Of a stretch of 64,000 nucleotides of DNA, positions 16,612 through 26,348 are shown piece by piece. The position numbers were made by a program, and so were the translations under genes. The notes beneath the pieces are model-generated. The model was not told the DNA's origin. It did not search any database and worked only from the letters and a program-made list of their open reading frames with translations. Each line of letters begins with the position of its first letter. Position 1 is the first letter of the stretch. The stretch comes from Desulfuromonadaceae bacterium (GTDB lineage: Bacteria > Desulfobacterota > Desulfuromonadia > Geobacterales > Pseudopelobacteraceae), in contig JAQTQX010000007.1 of assembly GCA_028712075.1 (NCBI GenBank), positions 1 through 64,000 of the forward strand. Reading direction: 5' to 3'.

Positions 16612-17826
16612 TCAGCCAGCCAGGCCGAACGTTTCGTGCATGACGCGCACGGCAAGTTCGGTATATTTTTCATCAATAACAACCGATATTTTTATTTCCG
16701 ATGTCGAAATCATCTGGATATTGATACCATTCTGCGAAAGGGCACTGAACATCTGGGTTGCGACGCCGGCATGACTGCGCATACCGAGACCAACGATCGA
16801 AATCTTGCTGATGTTCTCGTCGGAAAGCACCTCTTTCGCCTGAACTTCCTTGGCGACTGCATTGGTAATCTGCAGTGCCTGCTTCAGATCGGCTTTCGTC
16901 ACTGTGAAGGTGAAGTCCGTCATGCCACCGTCACTGACATTCTGCACAATCATATCAACCGAGATGGCAGCATCAGACAACGGCGTGAGAATTTTAGCAG
17001 CAATGCCTGGTTTGTCAGGCACTCCCTTGACGGCAATTTTGGCCTCATTTTTGTCGTACGCAACTCCTGAAACGAGTATTCCTTCCATATCAGTATCCTC
17101 TCTGGTAACCATCGTACCGGTGTTTTCGTTAAGACTTGAGCGGACATGCACGTCCACATTATATTTTTTGGCGAATTCAACTGAACGGATCTGGAGCACT
17201 TTCGCCCCGAGGCTGGCCAGTTCCAGCATCTCATCGTAAGATATTTTTTCAATCTTGCGCGCCTCTTTGCAAACGTTCGGGTCCGTTGTGTACACACCGT
17301 CCACATCGGTATATATCTCGCAGACATCAGCCTTCAGGGCGGCCGCAATGGCAACGGCAGAAGTGTCAGATCCGCCGCGCCCGAGTGTTGTCACATTGCC
17401 GGCAGCGTCAACCCCCTGAAAACCGGCCAGAACTATAATGGTTCCTTCCTTAAGATCGGCACGAATGTTTTTGTCATCAATAGTCTCAATCCTGGCCTTT
17501 GTAGCGGTGGCATCAGTAACAATAGGAACCTGCCACCCCTGGTAGGACTTGGCCTTGTACCCTTGTGATTTAAGGTACATCGACAACAGCCCGATAGTGA
17601 CCTGCTCACCGGTAGCAACCAGCACATCGTATTCGCGGCCATCCGGTATCTCACACATTTCATTGGCAAGTGCTACCAGTTTATTGGTTTCGCCAGACAT
17701 GGCGGAAACAACAACAATCACATCGTTGCCGGCGTCATACGTCTTGATAATGCGTCTGGCAACATTTTTGATGCGGTCAGGTGATCCGACCGAAGTACCA
17801 CCGTACTTCTGTACTACAAGCGCCAT
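16612..17826 (-). CDS. lysC: Aspartate kinase
   Basis: This enzyme phosphorylates aspartate, the first step to lysine, threonine and methionine. The 404 residues start with the kinase signature KYGGTSVG. The amino-acid kinase domain runs to about 240 ([16 protein letters not shown] binds the substrates). Two ACT domains follow (about 265-400) that carry feedback sites for lysine/threonine. The ribosome binding site AAAGGAG lies upstream of the ATG. It lies 94 bases downstream of tsaE. Nothing unusual is seen. Confidence 0.96.
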   Translation of the reverse strand: MALVVQKYGGTSVGSPDRIKNVARRIIKTYDAGNDVIVVVSAMSGETNKLVALANEMCEIPDGREYDVLVATGEQVTIGLLSMYLKSQGYKAKSYQGWQVPIVTDATATKARIETIDDKNIRADLKEGTIIVLAGFQGVDAAGNVTTLGRGGSDTSAVAIAAALKADVCEIYTDVDGVYTTDPNVCKEARKIEKISYDEMLELASLGAKVLQIRSVEFAKKYNVDVHVRSSLNENTGTMVTREDTDMEGILVSGVAYDKNEAKIAVKGVPDKPGIAAKILTPLSDAAISVDMIVQNVSDGGMTDFTFTVTKADLKQALQITNAVAKEVQAKEVLSDENISKISIVGLGMRSHAGVATQMFSALSQNGINIQMISTSEIKISVVIDEKYTELAVRVMHETFGLAG

Positions 17827-17920
17827 ACTGCTCTCCTTTATGGAAAAAATGATCGAACAGACGATTTGGGTTTTGCTCTATAGCAGATAACCAGCTGACT
17901 GGTCAAAGTTTTTTTTCTTG

Positions 17921-18394
17921 TCACACAATCTTCGCCAGATGAGCCAAAACTGCGTCAGATTTTATTCCGGAACCGGTCAGAGTAATCAGTCGTTCATCGT
18001 CATTCCTGCGTTCCAGCAAAACCGTTACTACATCACACGGCATCAGGTCCGAAATGCGCTCTGACCACTCAGCCACACACACGCCATTGCCATAAAAGTA
18101 TTCTTCAAAACCAAGCTCCACAATATCATCATCGCCGGTCAAACGATAAAAATCAAAATGATAGACCGGCGTGTCACCGGGATAGCAATTCATTATTGCA
18201 TAGGTGGGACTTGCTACCACGTGAGCGCTTTGCGGGGCAACTGCAGCAACAACCCCCCGAGTCAGACAGGTTTTTCCGCCACCCAACTCTCCCCGCAGCG
18301 CAAGAAAAGAACCGGGCTGGAGAAACGAACCTATTTTCGCACCAAGCTCTTCTGTTTCCCGGGAAGAGCTGGTGATGATCTGCAGCCTGGACAT
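17921..18394 (-). CDS. tsaE: tRNA t6A biosynthesis ATPase TsaE
   Basis: This is the ATPase partner of TsaB/TsaD in making threonylcarbamoyl-adenosine at tRNA position 37. The 157 residues hold a Walker A GELGGGKTCLTRG (about 35), the conserved SPTYAIMNCY and YHFDFYRL segments and a Trp-rich VAEWSER motif. The ATG overlaps the stop of the upstream CBS gene by one base. It lies in the run acpS-nnr-CBS-tsaE, all tightly packed. Confidence 0.95.
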   Translation of the reverse strand: MSRLQIITSSSRETEELGAKIGSFLQPGSFLALRGELGGGKTCLTRGVVAAVAPQSAHVVASPTYAIMNCYPGDTPVYHFDFYRLTGDDDIVELGFEEYFYGNGVCVAEWSERISDLMPCDVVTVLLERRNDDERLITLTGSGIKSDAVLAHLAKIV

Positions 18395-18843
18395 TACCGG
18401 TTCATTGAACGGATAATATCAATACGCGACACCATACCGACCAGTTTTTTCCCTTCAACAACCGGAATAGCATGTAATTTTCTGTTGCTCATGACTTCAG
18501 CCACACCACTGACGGAATCAGAAGGGGCAACAGAAACAAAGTCGCGTGAGGCTAATTCCGAGGCGGTCTGAGCGGTTATTTTATTCAGCTCCCGCTGCAG
18601 CGCTTCTTCTCCTCCGAGTGGAATGATCCAGTCAAAAATCGAAATAACTGTCGGCATATGCAGGGGACGATCCTGCTCAACCAGATCGGAAGCGGTGACT
18701 ATACCGGTCAGATTACCCATATCATCTACAATCGGCAGGGTGCCGATATTCCTGGTGTCAAAAATTGTTGCCATTTCTCGAACGGTGGTGTCTTCTTTTA
18801 TTGAAATAACGGTTTTGGTCATAATGTCGGCAACGGTCAGCAT
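18394..18843 (-). CDS. CBS-domain pair protein
   Basis: This 149-residue protein is made of two CBS motifs: 1-60 (VADIMTKTVISIKEDTTVREM...GTLPIVDD) and about 85-149 (SRDFVSVAPSDSVSGVAEVM...AIPVVEG). They are separated by a linker with IFDWIIPLGGEEALQREL. CBS pairs bind adenine nucleotides and act as energy or ionic-strength sensors; the target here is unknown. ATG 18843 is favoured because AGGGGA lies 6 bases upstream; an ATG at 18849 is also in frame. The start overlaps the end of nnr. Confidence 0.85.
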   Translation of the reverse strand: MLTVADIMTKTVISIKEDTTVREMATIFDTRNIGTLPIVDDMGNLTGIVTASDLVEQDRPLHMPTVISIFDWIIPLGGEEALQRELNKITAQTASELASRDFVSVAPSDSVSGVAEVMSNRKLHAIPVVEGKKLVGMVSRIDIIRSMNR

Positions 18844-20399
18844 GGACATTCCCCTTTCATAGTGATGAGTCTTTTATATGCATACGGTATTTTTTCACTG
18901 ACATCTGTCGCGCTGATGCCGATTTCTCCTTTATCTTCTGCTACAAGATCAGCAGCATAGCCATGCAGGAAGACCCCCAGACGACAGGCATCCCACGCGT
19001 CATACCCTTGACCGAGTAACGATGCAATAATACCGGTCAGCACATCGCCCATACCGCCGCTGGCCATGCCGGGATTACCGCTGCTGTTGATTGCAACAGC
19101 TCCGGAAGGTGAGGCTATGACCGTACGGGCTCCCTTCAGCACGAGAAAAACGGAATACTTATGTGCAAAATCACGGGCAACAGTAATACGATCCGCCTCA
19201 ATATCTGCAATTGTAACACCGATCAGACGCGACATTTCACCCGGATGTGGGGTTAACACCGTCTGTTTCGATTTTTTCCGCAACAGTACCGAGACGTCCC
19301 CGGCCACTCCGTTCAAGCCATCCGCGTCAATCACCAGAGGGGAGGAAATGGTCTCAACCAGAGTGCGAATGAGAGCGTACGTTTCTGAATGGCCTCCGAG
19401 ACCAGGCCCGACCGCTACGGAATCCATACCGGTCAGCACCCGCACAATTGACGACAGAGCGGCACCGCTCAGATAGCCGACAGCACAATCCGGCAGCGGC
19501 ACTGTCATTGCCTCTGTTGTCTTGACCTCAAGAATGCCATGGATACTTTCAGCGGCTGCAACGGTTACCAGTCCGGAACCGGCTCGCACGGCACTCTGTG
19601 CCGAAAGGGCTGCGGCACCGGTTTTTCCGGTGGAACCGGCGATGATCAGACAGTGCCCGAAATGCCCCTTGTGGGCCATGCGATCACGTCGATGTATCAA
19701 GGAGCCGATTGCTGCAGAGTCCACAACATCGCACCCGGGTGCCGCTTCCAGCAAAGAACATGGAATGCCGATATCAGAGACAACGAGCCTTCCGGTGTAT
19801 TCGGCTCCCGGGTAGAGAATATGTCCGAGTTTGGCAGCAGCAAATGTTACAGTAATATTCGCTGCGACCGCTTCTCCCATGACCTGTCCGGTCGTCCCAT
19901 GGATGCCGGAAGGTATGTCAACCGAAACTATCGGGCGTCCGGACTCACGGATAAGGAACACCGCTTCACGGTACAAACCGGTAATGTCGTTGTTCAGACC
20001 GGTACCGAACAGCGCGTCCACAATAACATCAGCCCGAACCATGTTTTCTTTGAGTAGAGCAGCGAGTTGGTCCTCATCCGTGCAGTAAGACACCGTTGAC
20101 GCAGAGAGCTTCTCCAGATTACTCTCGGCATCTCCGCTCACCTGTTGCCGCTCAGCCAGAATAATAACCTTGACGTTCCATCCCTGCGCACCAAGCAGAC
20201 GCGCGATGACAAAGCCATCTCCTCCGTTATTTCCCCTGCCGGCTACGACGACACAGTGACCCGTAACTCCGAATTCAGCAACAATCAACTCAACACACCG
20301 GAGCCCGGCAGTTTCCATCAACTGAAGGCCGGAAATATCGTGGCTATTAATAGCCTCTCTGTCGATTGCCTGCATGGTCTGTGCGGTAATGACTCTCAT
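18837..20399 (-). CDS. nnr: Bifunctional NAD(P)HX epimerase / ADP-dependent NAD(P)HX dehydratase
   Basis: This enzyme repairs hydrated NAD(P)H. It starts at ATG 20399, overlapping the acpS stop (ATGA), giving about 520 residues. The N-terminal YjeF-type epimerase (1-220) has [16 protein letters not shown] and VDALFGTGL. The C-terminal ribokinase-like dehydratase (230-510) has [19 protein letters not shown] and [16 protein letters not shown]. The longer upstream frame is inside acpS and is rejected. Confidence 0.96.
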   Translation of the reverse strand: MRVITAQTMQAIDREAINSHDISGLQLMETAGLRCVELIVAEFGVTGHCVVVAGRGNNGGDGFVIARLLGAQGWNVKVIILAERQQVSGDAESNLEKLSASTVSYCTDEDQLAALLKENMVRADVIVDALFGTGLNNDITGLYREAVFLIRESGRPIVSVDIPSGIHGTTGQVMGEAVAANITVTFAAAKLGHILYPGAEYTGRLVVSDIGIPCSLLEAAPGCDVVDSAAIGSLIHRRDRMAHKGHFGHCLIIAGSTGKTGAAALSAQSAVRAGSGLVTVAAAESIHGILEVKTTEAMTVPLPDCAVGYLSGAALSSIVRVLTGMDSVAVGPGLGGHSETYALIRTLVETISSPLVIDADGLNGVAGDVSVLLRKKSKQTVLTPHPGEMSRLIGVTIADIEADRITVARDFAHKYSVFLVLKGARTVIASPSGAVAINSSGNPGMASGGMGDVLTGIIASLLGQGYDAWDACRLGVFLHGYAADLVAEDKGEIGISATDVSEKIPYAYKRLITMKGECPC

Positions 20400-20776
20400 G
20401 CCGACTCCAGAACGACCATCGCAACAGCATTGCCGCCATCGTGCGAAAGAGACAAAAACGCCGGGCCGAGCGATTTTGTCACACACAAGGCATGAGCCTT
20501 GCCGGTCAGATTGAATTCCGGTTTACCCAATTCATCGTTAACAATCTCAACATCATGGAATGCAATACCATCGCGAACACCTGTGCCAAGCGCTTTAACA
20601 AATGCTTCTTTCGCCGCAAAGCGCGCAGCATAACTGGCGGCACAGTTTTTCCTGGCATCGCAGAATGTACGTTCATGGCCGGTAAAGATCCGGTTGAGCA
20701 GCGCAGTGTTGCCTTCATCCACAAAACGCTGAAAACGTTCAATTTCGACAATATCAGTACCGATACCATAAATCAT
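20396..20776 (-). CDS. acpS: Holo-acyl-carrier-protein synthase
   Basis: This enzyme transfers 4'-phosphopantetheine from CoA to acyl carrier protein. ATG 20776 gives 126 residues starting [15 protein letters not shown], the family's metal-binding start (Asp8). [14 protein letters not shown] is the second signature, and [11 protein letters not shown] closes the domain. A GGGGA motif lies upstream. The frame extends further upstream without family similarity. It is first gene of the acpS-nnr-CBS-tsaE-lysC run. Confidence 0.95.
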   Translation of the reverse strand: MIYGIGTDIVEIERFQRFVDEGNTALLNRIFTGHERTFCDARKNCAASYAARFAAKEAFVKALGTGVRDGIAFHDVEIVNDELGKPEFNLTGKAHALCVTKSLGPAFLSLSHDGGNAVAMVVLESA

Positions 20777-20955
20777 AAAAAGTCCCCGGGCATCCATCAT
20801 AACCATAGAATCGCCTGAGTGAAATCGCAGCACAGTTTATTGTGCAAATGTCTCTGGGTGACGTTTATATCATACCATTTCAGCGGTTTGGATTAAAACT
20901 TCCACCGTTCGGTGATTTTCTTTTCCACTGTTTCTGTACGCAGGTAGAATGAGTG

Positions 20956-20964
20956 TGCTATAAT
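20956..20964 (+). promoter_or_regulatory. Extended -10 promoter for the flgN-like gene
   Basis: TGCTATAAT is a perfect extended -10 element (TGnTATAAT) about 30 bases upstream of the TTG start. No good -35 hexamer is present, as is common with extended -10 promoters. Confidence 0.55.
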
Positions 20965-20992
20965 ACCCAAAATCAAAGAAACGGGAGCGCAG

Positions 20993-21481
20993 TTGATTAC
21001 AAGGCTGAAAGATATTCTTGCTACTCAGAAGAGACTGATGGGAGAATTGCTTGCACTGCTCGAACGCGAGACTTCCGAGCTCTTACATATAAACCTTGAT
21101 GCAATGTCCGAGATAAACAGCACAAAGGAGAGTATGACTGTGCGCATCAATGAGCATACGATCCCTCTTCGTCAGGCGGTTTCGGAGATTGCCACCAATT
21201 CGGGGCTGCCTTTAAACGCTTCGCTGGTAGATGTAGTTTCTCGATTGGGGAAAAAAGGCCATAAAGAGATTCCCCGTTTGTATCAGGATCTGAACTCACT
21301 GGCAAAACAGGTGAAGAATGTTACGGCCCTGAACATGGACATTGCAGAACGCTCCGTGGCGATGATCAAAAATACGCTGTTTATTCTGGCACAGATTCTC
21401 GACCAGTCGAGCACCTACGATGCTTCAGGAAGTTATTATAAATGGCAGGTTGACGGTATTATAATCAGCAAAGATATATGA
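20993..21481 (+). CDS. FlgN-like flagellar chaperone
   Basis: This 162-residue, almost entirely helical protein has the layout of FlgN, the export chaperone for hook-filament junction proteins FlgK/FlgL. It starts with helix LKDILATQKRLMGELLALLERE, has a central INSTKESMTVRI, and a C-terminal helix with Leu/Met heptads. It starts with TTG, supported by GGGAG 6 bases upstream. No other flagellar gene is in the window, so it is an orphan here. The call rests on secondary-structure pattern and weak sequence resemblance. Confidence 0.6.
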   Translation: MITRLKDILATQKRLMGELLALLERETSELLHINLDAMSEINSTKESMTVRINEHTIPLRQAVSEIATNSGLPLNASLVDVVSRLGKKGHKEIPRLYQDLNSLAKQVKNVTALNMDIAERSVAMIKNTLFILAQILDQSSTYDASGSYYKWQVDGIIISKDI

Positions 21482-21560
21482 AGCCGCTTATGACACCTGC
21501 ATTGTATTGATGCATGCCTGACCTCTGGAAGCTGCGAAGCGGAATTCATCGCAAATGCTG

Positions 21561-22805
21561 CTATTCATGTGGTTTTGAGTGGTGCATGGAGCGCAGGGTT
21601 GCAGAACCAAAAGCCCCGGCCAGAGCTACCACTGACGCCAGTAAATAGGCGTAGGCAAAGCTGCCGTATCTATCCGCAAGAACGCCCGCAATGGCAGGTC
21701 CTGCAACCTGTCCTATACCGAACAGAAGGGTTACAAACCCGAGCGCAGCCGATGCCATCTTTTGACCGAACAGGTCGCCACACGATGCCGCCATGATTGC
21801 CGGAATACTAAAAGCGGTCATACCGAACATGAGTGCAGCAAGAGTGAATAAAACAGGGGACGTTGCCAATCCGAAGAGAGCAAAAGCGATCGTGTGGATC
21901 AGATAAATTATGACCAGCGTATTAGCACGTCCAATCCTGTCAGACAGGCTCCCCCACAAAAAACTGATGAGCAGGTTAGCCCATCCCATCAGCATAAACA
22001 GATTGCCCGCCTCCGTCTTGCTGTAACCTCCGGTAGCAATCAGGTGCTTGACAAAAAAAGTCATGAAGATGATGTAGGAGAAACCAAAGGCAACATATAC
22101 GAGACCAAGATGCCACGCTGTTTTTGAACAAAAAACATCGTGCCACGAGCCATGCTGACGGTCGGCAAGAGGCGTTGAAGGTATCGCATATGGGGAGGAG
22201 AGATCCATCACCGGAGTGCCCCGTTTGTTGCGGATCACCAGCCAGCAGATAAGCGCAACAAGAAGCGAAAGTCCCCCGAATATCTGCCAGCAGAACTGCC
22301 AGCCATTTACCCCTGTTCGAGCCAAAAGAGAGGGGATAAGCGAACCGGTCCCGATCATGGCAAAAGCTGAACCGGTGACGGCAATACCGGAAGCCAACCC
22401 CCGTTTGCGAGATGGAAACCAGGTTGCCCACATTCCCATCACAGCAATATTGGCAGCGCCACTGCCGATACCTGTTACGGCGCGCCAGATTGCCGCACCC
22501 ATAAACCCTTCCGCCATACCGGTCATTATCATTCCGATGCCGAGCAGAGTCAAACCGGCAGTTACAATTCGTCGTGCCCCGATGTGCGAGGCTAATGCTC
22601 CGCCTGCCAGCGCCATAACCAGATAGCCGATCAGATTGGCGCTTGCCAGCACACCCGCCTGAGCATTATCCAGCCCCAGTCCTGCCTGCATGGAGGGCAG
22701 CAGTACCGAATAGCCGAAACGAGCCAGTCCGAGAGCGCTGAACACGGCCATAGTTCCCGCAGCAAGCACCAACCAGGGGTAAAAGCGATGTGTGGTAATG
22801 TTCAT
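21561..22805 (-). CDS. MFS transporter (YbfB/YjiJ type)
   Basis: This 414-residue inner-membrane protein has about 12 hydrophobic segments. The N-terminal ALGLARFGYSVLLPSMQAGLGL is typical of the YbfB/YjiJ subfamily of the major facilitator superfamily. A cytoplasmic loop after helix 6 holds VIRNKRG, and GRANTL follows helix 8. The substrate is unknown; this subfamily is mostly uncharacterised. It lies 34 bases downstream of hpnH on the same strand and converges with the flgN-like gene. Confidence 0.85.
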   Translation of the reverse strand: MNITTHRFYPWLVLAAGTMAVFSALGLARFGYSVLLPSMQAGLGLDNAQAGVLASANLIGYLVMALAGGALASHIGARRIVTAGLTLLGIGMIMTGMAEGFMGAAIWRAVTGIGSGAANIAVMGMWATWFPSRKRGLASGIAVTGSAFAMIGTGSLIPSLLARTGVNGWQFCWQIFGGLSLLVALICWLVIRNKRGTPVMDLSSPYAIPSTPLADRQHGSWHDVFCSKTAWHLGLVYVAFGFSYIIFMTFFVKHLIATGGYSKTEAGNLFMLMGWANLLISFLWGSLSDRIGRANTLVIIYLIHTIAFALFGLATSPVLFTLAALMFGMTAFSIPAIMAASCGDLFGQKMASAALGFVTLLFGIGQVAGPAIAGVLADRYGSFAYAYLLASVVALAGAFGSATLRSMHHSKPHE

Positions 22806-22839
22806 ATATCCTTAAAAACAGTACAACCATTCAAAATTC

Positions 22840-23838
22840 TTACGTCATGTTCCATATCAGCATTTCAAGTATGTCTCGCCAACTCTTGCCAATCTCATTG
22901 ATTACCGTTGGCTCAAACCCGCACTGCGCCATGCACTGAGCACAGCGGGAATCTTTACCGACCCCGTACTTTTCCCACTCGGTGGTATGCATCATCTCCG
23001 CAAAGGTTCGATAATGAGTATCTGTAATCTGGTAACAGGGAGCTTTCCATCCCAGTGGATTACGGGTCGGGTACCCCCAGGGAGTGCATGCAAGGTTTTT
23101 TTCACCTTTCAGAAAACGCAGGTACATTGGCGTAGAATAAAAACGGTGCTTTTTGCTCATCTCGTATACGTCAACAAATTTTCTTTCTATATCCCGGCGT
23201 TCATTAAACAGCTTTTCACCGGACGCTTCATAGCCGAAACCGGGCGCAACCAGCACTCCATCAACGCCTGCTTCCTCAAGTTGACGAAAGAGCATCTCAA
23301 TCTCTACCAGATCTGTTTCTTTAAAAATGGTTGTATTCGTACAAACACGAAACCCTCGTTCTTTTGCTTTCCTGATCCCGGACAGCACTGATTTGAACGC
23401 GCCTTTTCGTTCAAGAATTCGATCATGGGTATCTTCAAGACCGTCTACATGGATATTTAGAATAAAATTTGGATGTTGCCGCATGTCATCCAGTGCATCC
23501 TCCAAGAGAAGGCCATTCGTACAGAGAAAAACATGTTTGCCCCTGTTCAATACTTCGGCAACAAGCTCGCGAAGCTGCGGATAAAGAAATGGCTCTCCCC
23601 CGGTTATGTTGACAACAGGGGCCGGGCATTCATCAACTGACTGAAGGCATTCTGTGAGAGTCATCATCTCTTGAATACTGTCGGCATATTCGCGGATTCT
23701 GCCGCAACCTGAACAGGTCAGATTACACAGGTGAGTTGGCTCCAGCACCATGACCAATGGATATTTTTCAACTTTTTTGATTTTGTTACGGATTATATAT
23801 GTGGTGAGGTCATAATTGAGACACAGCGGAAAGCGCAT
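22840..23838 (-). CDS. hpnH: Adenosyl-hopene transferase (radical SAM)
   Basis: This enzyme joins 5'-deoxyadenosine to diploptene to make adenosylhopane, the first step of the extended hopanoid side chain. The 332 residues contain the radical-SAM cluster motif CNLTCSGC (CxxxCxxC) at about residue 37, the GGEP motif (NITGGEPFLYP), HVDGLEDTHD, and the family motif CTPWGYPTRNPLGWKAPCY. A C-terminal cysteine group is CAQCMAQCG. No other hopanoid gene is nearby; it is the last gene of the liv operon, 56 bases after livF. Confidence 0.9.
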   Translation of the reverse strand: MRFPLCLNYDLTTYIIRNKIKKVEKYPLVMVLEPTHLCNLTCSGCGRIREYADSIQEMMTLTECLQSVDECPAPVVNITGGEPFLYPQLRELVAEVLNRGKHVFLCTNGLLLEDALDDMRQHPNFILNIHVDGLEDTHDRILERKGAFKSVLSGIRKAKERGFRVCTNTTIFKETDLVEIEMLFRQLEEAGVDGVLVAPGFGYEASGEKLFNERRDIERKFVDVYEMSKKHRFYSTPMYLRFLKGEKNLACTPWGYPTRNPLGWKAPCYQITDTHYRTFAEMMHTTEWEKYGVGKDSRCAQCMAQCGFEPTVINEIGKSWRDILEMLIWNMT

Positions 23839-23894
23839 TGGTAAAGTTCCTTGGGCCCTGTGTTATCAGTGGCTCTCTGACGGAGACATGGATA

Positions 23895-24638
23895 TTATCG
23901 CTCCCACATTTCCTTCTTGTCCTTGCCAAGGTATGCTCGCTTGACTTCGGCGTTTTCCAGCAATTCAGTGGCAGGGCCTTCGAGAATAACCTTGCCGGTT
24001 TCAAGGACATACCCGCGGTCGGCAAGCTTGAGCGCCGCCTTGGCGTTCTGTTCAACCAGCAAAATTGTCGTGCCATTTTCCTGACGCAACCGCTCAAGAA
24101 CACGGAATATCTCCTGAACCACCAACGGGGCCAGTCCCATTGATGGTTCATCCAGAAGAAGCATTTTGGGGTTGGCCATCAAAGCGCGCCCTATGGCAAG
24201 CATCTGCTGTTCACCACCGGACATTGTCCCTGCCAGCTGTTTGCGCCGTTCTTCCAGACGCGGGAACAGAGTAAATATCTTCTCCATATCCGCATGAATT
24301 GCGCCCTTCCCTTCCCTGCTCCGGTAGCGCAGATATGCGCCAAGTTCAAGATTGTCCTGTACAGAGAGCGGCTTGAACACCTGACGTCCTTCAGGTACCT
24401 GAGATATGCCGTGCTTGACAATTCTGTCCGGTGCACAGGGAGTAATCAGTTCTTTACAAAAAAATATTTCTCCGGAAGCAGCCGGAGTAACACCGGATAT
24501 GGTGTTCAGTATGGTCGTTTTTCCGGCGCCATTTGCACCGATAAGCGTGACAATTTCACCCTCGCCCAGATGGAGGGAAATATTCTTAAGGGCGTGAACT
24601 TTACCGTAGTAGGTGTTGATGTTCTTGAGGCGCAGCAT
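23895..24638 (-). CDS. livF: Branched-chain amino acid ABC transporter ATPase
   Basis: This is one of the two ATPases of the LIV-type uptake system. The 247 residues carry Walker A GANGAGKTT (about 33), Q-loop, signature LAGTMSGGEQQMLAIG, Walker B MLLLDEPSMGL and the switch His/Gln region LLVEQNA. Its start overlaps the livG stop by one base. The trailing WER end is normal for the family. Confidence 0.95.
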   Translation of the reverse strand: MLRLKNINTYYGKVHALKNISLHLGEGEIVTLIGANGAGKTTILNTISGVTPAASGEIFFCKELITPCAPDRIVKHGISQVPEGRQVFKPLSVQDNLELGAYLRYRSREGKGAIHADMEKIFTLFPRLEERRKQLAGTMSGGEQQMLAIGRALMANPKMLLLDEPSMGLAPLVVQEIFRVLERLRQENGTTILLVEQNAKAALKLADRGYVLETGKVILEGPATELLENAEVKRAYLGKDKKEMWER

Positions 24639-25393
24639 CAGTCGTCATCCCCCAGATATGCTGAAATGACTTCGGGATTTTCCTGGATTTCTCGGGGAGT
24701 TCCCTCCGCCAGCTTCCTGCCGAGGTTCAGGACAACAATCCGATCACAAATATCCATCACCAACTCCATATCATGTTCCACAAGTACAACGGTAATACCC
24801 AGATCACGAATCCGCTTGATCAACAGTGATAGGGCAAGCGTTTCCTGGCTATTGAGTCCGGCAGCCGGTTCATCCATGAGAATAATGCGCGGTTCGACAG
24901 CCAGTGCACGGGCAATCTCCAGCAAGCGCCCTTTGCCGAACGGAAGACCACCTGCAGCATGGTCGGCAAGATCTGAAATACCGGTAAAGGCAAGCCACTG
25001 CAAGGCCCCTTCACGGATGCGGCGTTCTTCTGAAATGCTCCAGGGCATTTTGAGAGAGCACGCCAGCAAGCCGCTGCGGCTTTTGGTGTGCATACCGACC
25101 ATAACGTTTTCATGCACGGTCATGCCACCAAACAGTTCAATATTTTGAAATGTTCGCACCATCGCACGACGGGCAAGCTTCTCTGGAGGGAGTCCGGTAA
25201 TATCGTTCCCTTCCAGCGTGACCGTACCGGCCGTCTGCCGGTATATGCCGGTAATGATATTGAAAAGAGTGGTTTTCCCCGCTCCGTTCGGACCGATTAC
25301 CCCGGTAATGTCCCCCTTGTGTACCGCGAATGAAACAGAATCAAGCGCAGTAACACCGCCAAATATTTGAGTGATGCCCGAGACCTCAAGCAT
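24638..25393 (-). CDS. livG: Branched-chain amino acid ABC transporter ATPase
   Basis: The second LIV ATPase has about 251 residues from ATG 25393, which overlaps the livM stop by eight bases. Walker A is GPNGAGKTTLFN, the signature region LPFGKGRLLEIARAL (a GKGR variant of the usual GxQR), Walker B IILMDEPAAGL and switch VLVEHDME. The C-terminus has LGRKLAEGTP and ends AYLGDDD, the LivG-type tail. The longer frame to 25447 lies inside livM. Confidence 0.95.
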   Translation of the reverse strand: MLEVSGITQIFGGVTALDSVSFAVHKGDITGVIGPNGAGKTTLFNIITGIYRQTAGTVTLEGNDITGLPPEKLARRAMVRTFQNIELFGGMTVHENVMVGMHTKSRSGLLACSLKMPWSISEERRIREGALQWLAFTGISDLADHAAGGLPFGKGRLLEIARALAVEPRIILMDEPAAGLNSQETLALSLLIKRIRDLGITVVLVEHDMELVMDICDRIVVLNLGRKLAEGTPREIQENPEVISAYLGDDD

Positions 25394-26345
25394 GGCCGGA
25401 CTCTGCCTTCTTCTTGAAAATTTTCCGGAATAAATCAGGAAAACCACGGACCAGCCCGCCAGGCATATACATCACCATCACCATAAGCAAAGCGCCATAA
25501 ATTATAATATCGTAATCATTGGCACCGCGCAGAAACTCCGGCAGCAGGGTCAACAAGGCAGCACCGAGGAATGATCCGTAAATACTGCCGAGCCCCCCGA
25601 TGACCACCATGGTTAACAGCTCGATCGAAAAATTAAAGCCGAAAGATGCCGGGGAGATAAAAGTCATTGTGTGGGCGTAGAGACTCCCGGCAAGTGACGA
25701 GATGACAGCGGAGAGAGCGAAAATCTGGACTTTCAGGATACGGGCATTGACACCAAGAACCTGTGCCGCGACCTCGGAATCATGCACCGCCCTCAAAGCC
25801 CGCCCTATCCGGGAGCTTGCCAGGTTAAGGGAAAACAGCATTACCACCAGAGTGACACCCCAGATCAAATAATAATTTTTCACATCGGAATCAAATACGA
25901 TGCCGGCGAATTCAATGTTTGGAATTCCGGACAAACCGGAAGGCCCGCCGGTAAGGTCAACCGTTTCATTGAAGACGATAAACAGAATGATCCCGAGGCC
26001 GAGGGTTGCCATCGCAAGATAATGACCTTTAAGCTTGAGAATCGGTAACCCGATCAGTCCCGCCAAACATCCGACCACCACTGCTGCCACAGGCATGGCA
26101 ATCCAGGGATTCAGCGAATAGGTAGTCGTCATTATTCCGGATAGATAGGCACCCATACCGAAGAAGCCGGCATGACCGAGGGAGATTTGACCTGCATATC
26201 CAAGGAGCAGGTTGAGGGCTATGGCCAGCATGGTGTTGATACCGACAAATACCAGCACGTTCATCAGGTAGCCGCCGGCAAAAAACTGCGGCGCCGACAT
26301 AATAAACAGCAAAAAACAGGCAAACAGGAGCAGGTCGCGCTTCAT
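25386..26345 (-). CDS. livM: Branched-chain amino acid ABC transporter permease
   Basis: This 319-residue membrane permease has about 8-9 hydrophobic helices. The typical LivM core is LLLGYAGQISLGHAGFFGMGAY, followed by the cytoplasmic EAA-like loop GRALRAVHDSEVAAQVLGVN that docks the ATPases. It starts 3 bases after livH. Confidence 0.95.
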   Translation of the reverse strand: MKRDLLLFACFLLFIMSAPQFFAGGYLMNVLVFVGINTMLAIALNLLLGYAGQISLGHAGFFGMGAYLSGIMTTTYSLNPWIAMPVAAVVVGCLAGLIGLPILKLKGHYLAMATLGLGIILFIVFNETVDLTGGPSGLSGIPNIEFAGIVFDSDVKNYYLIWGVTLVVMLFSLNLASSRIGRALRAVHDSEVAAQVLGVNARILKVQIFALSAVISSLAGSLYAHTMTFISPASFGFNFSIELLTMVVIGGLGSIYGSFLGAALLTLLPEFLRGANDYDIIIYGALLMVMVMYMPGGLVRGFPDLFRKIFKKKAESGHA

Positions 26346-26348
26346 AAA

